NCBI RefSeq assembly: GCF_000429365.1
Contig: NZ_AUBS01000014.1
Span: 41,610 to 105,609, forward strand
Direction: 5' to 3'
Length of the DNA stretch: 64,000 bases
From: Pseudodonghicola xiamenensis DSM 18339
Lineage (GTDB): Bacteria > Pseudomonadota > Alphaproteobacteria > Rhodobacterales > Rhodobacteraceae
Numbering within the stretch: the stretch's first letter is position 1; each line of letters starts with the position of its first letter. Below are positions 63,889 through 64,000 of this stretch, in pieces. Below the pieces are notes generated by a model that did no database searches, was not told the DNA's origin, and was given only the letters and a program-made list of their open reading frames with translations. The position numbers and the translations under genes were made by a program.

Positions 63889-64000
63889 TGGATATCTGAA
63901 GAGATATGTGGGCGGTTTGGTCCAATCGATGGATCGGTCTCGCATATCGCGCTGGTAGGGTTTCGGCCCGATGACCAGTGTCAGCTTCACTGTTTGTACG

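Larger units (their letters stand above)
63343..64000 (+). other. 658-base leader region of a ribosomal RNA operon
   Basis: No protein gene is supported. The sequence after the MFS stop starts with a 14-base palindrome (AGCCGGCGCCGGCT, 63343-63356). About 63400-63650 is rich in G and T on the plus strand. From about 63676 the sequence has an rrn promoter, a leader and a boxA-like element; 16S rRNA would begin just beyond the right edge. A DnaA-box match, TGTGGATAA, is at 63506-63514, alone. Confidence 0.75.

Overview
This window looks like chromosomal DNA of a high-GC alphaproteobacterium of the Rhodobacterales, close to the Paracoccus/Rhodobacter group. Supporting signs are the strongly GC-biased third codon positions, a bzt-type glutamate/aspartate ABC transporter, an ATP12-type F1 assembly chaperone, divergent hemC/hemE, bet/cho osmoprotectant genes, and protein sequences typical of that group. 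The assignment is by recognition only.

Layout. 1-5.2 kb: end of the ribosomal spc/alpha operon (rplO, secY, adk, rpsM, rpsK, rpoA, rplQ). 5.2-11.4 kb: host-attachment-like protein, Do-type protease, rarA, and a tightly overlapping block crcB / RluC-type synthase / HAD phosphatase / ATP12. 11.6-16.7 kb: bztABCD, with a terminator after the binding-protein gene and an unusually long BztC. 16.7-25.5 kb: mostly minus-strand housekeeping genes (SixA-like phosphatase, QueG-like ferredoxin, argB, engB, MOSC, yidC, an EAL protein, ttcA), with one SDR gene on the plus strand.

25.6-44.4 kb is the accessory core. After a frameshifted LysE gene come three sets of genes around a MarR regulator: hyuBA (ATP-dependent hydantoinase/oxoprolinase type), a His-rich membrane protein followed by a LIV-type ABC importer with an embedded LysE exporter, and an operon with a molybdenum hydroxylase (FAD subunit plus fused 2Fe-2S/Mo subunit), a 6-hydroxynicotinate-reductase-like protein, a UPF0280 (ApbE-like) protein and an 'amino acid synthesis' (PF06684) protein. 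I find a shared operator-like 17-mer (type GTTTGTATACGAACAAT) upstream of hyuA, upstream of the importer and between marR and the Mo-hydroxylase operon. I infer a co-regulated pathway that imports, hydroxylates, reduces and hydrolytically opens an N-heterocycle. The substrate is unknown.

44.5-54.2 kb: hemC/hemE, an enoyl-CoA hydratase homologue, then choline-to-betaine oxidation (betBA) divergent from the choline importer choXWV, with a BetI-like palindrome between them but no betI in the window. 54.4-58.4 kb: the four-gene Anbu cluster (circularly permuted ATP-grasp, alpha-E, transglutaminase-like, proteasome-like protease). 58.4-63.3 kb: small secreted protein, second MarR, AT-rich gap, FAD-linked 2-hydroxyacid dehydrogenase, MFS exporter. 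The window ends in the promoter and leader of a ribosomal RNA operon; the 16S gene itself lies beyond the right edge. I saw no tRNA gene, CRISPR array, transposase or prophage.
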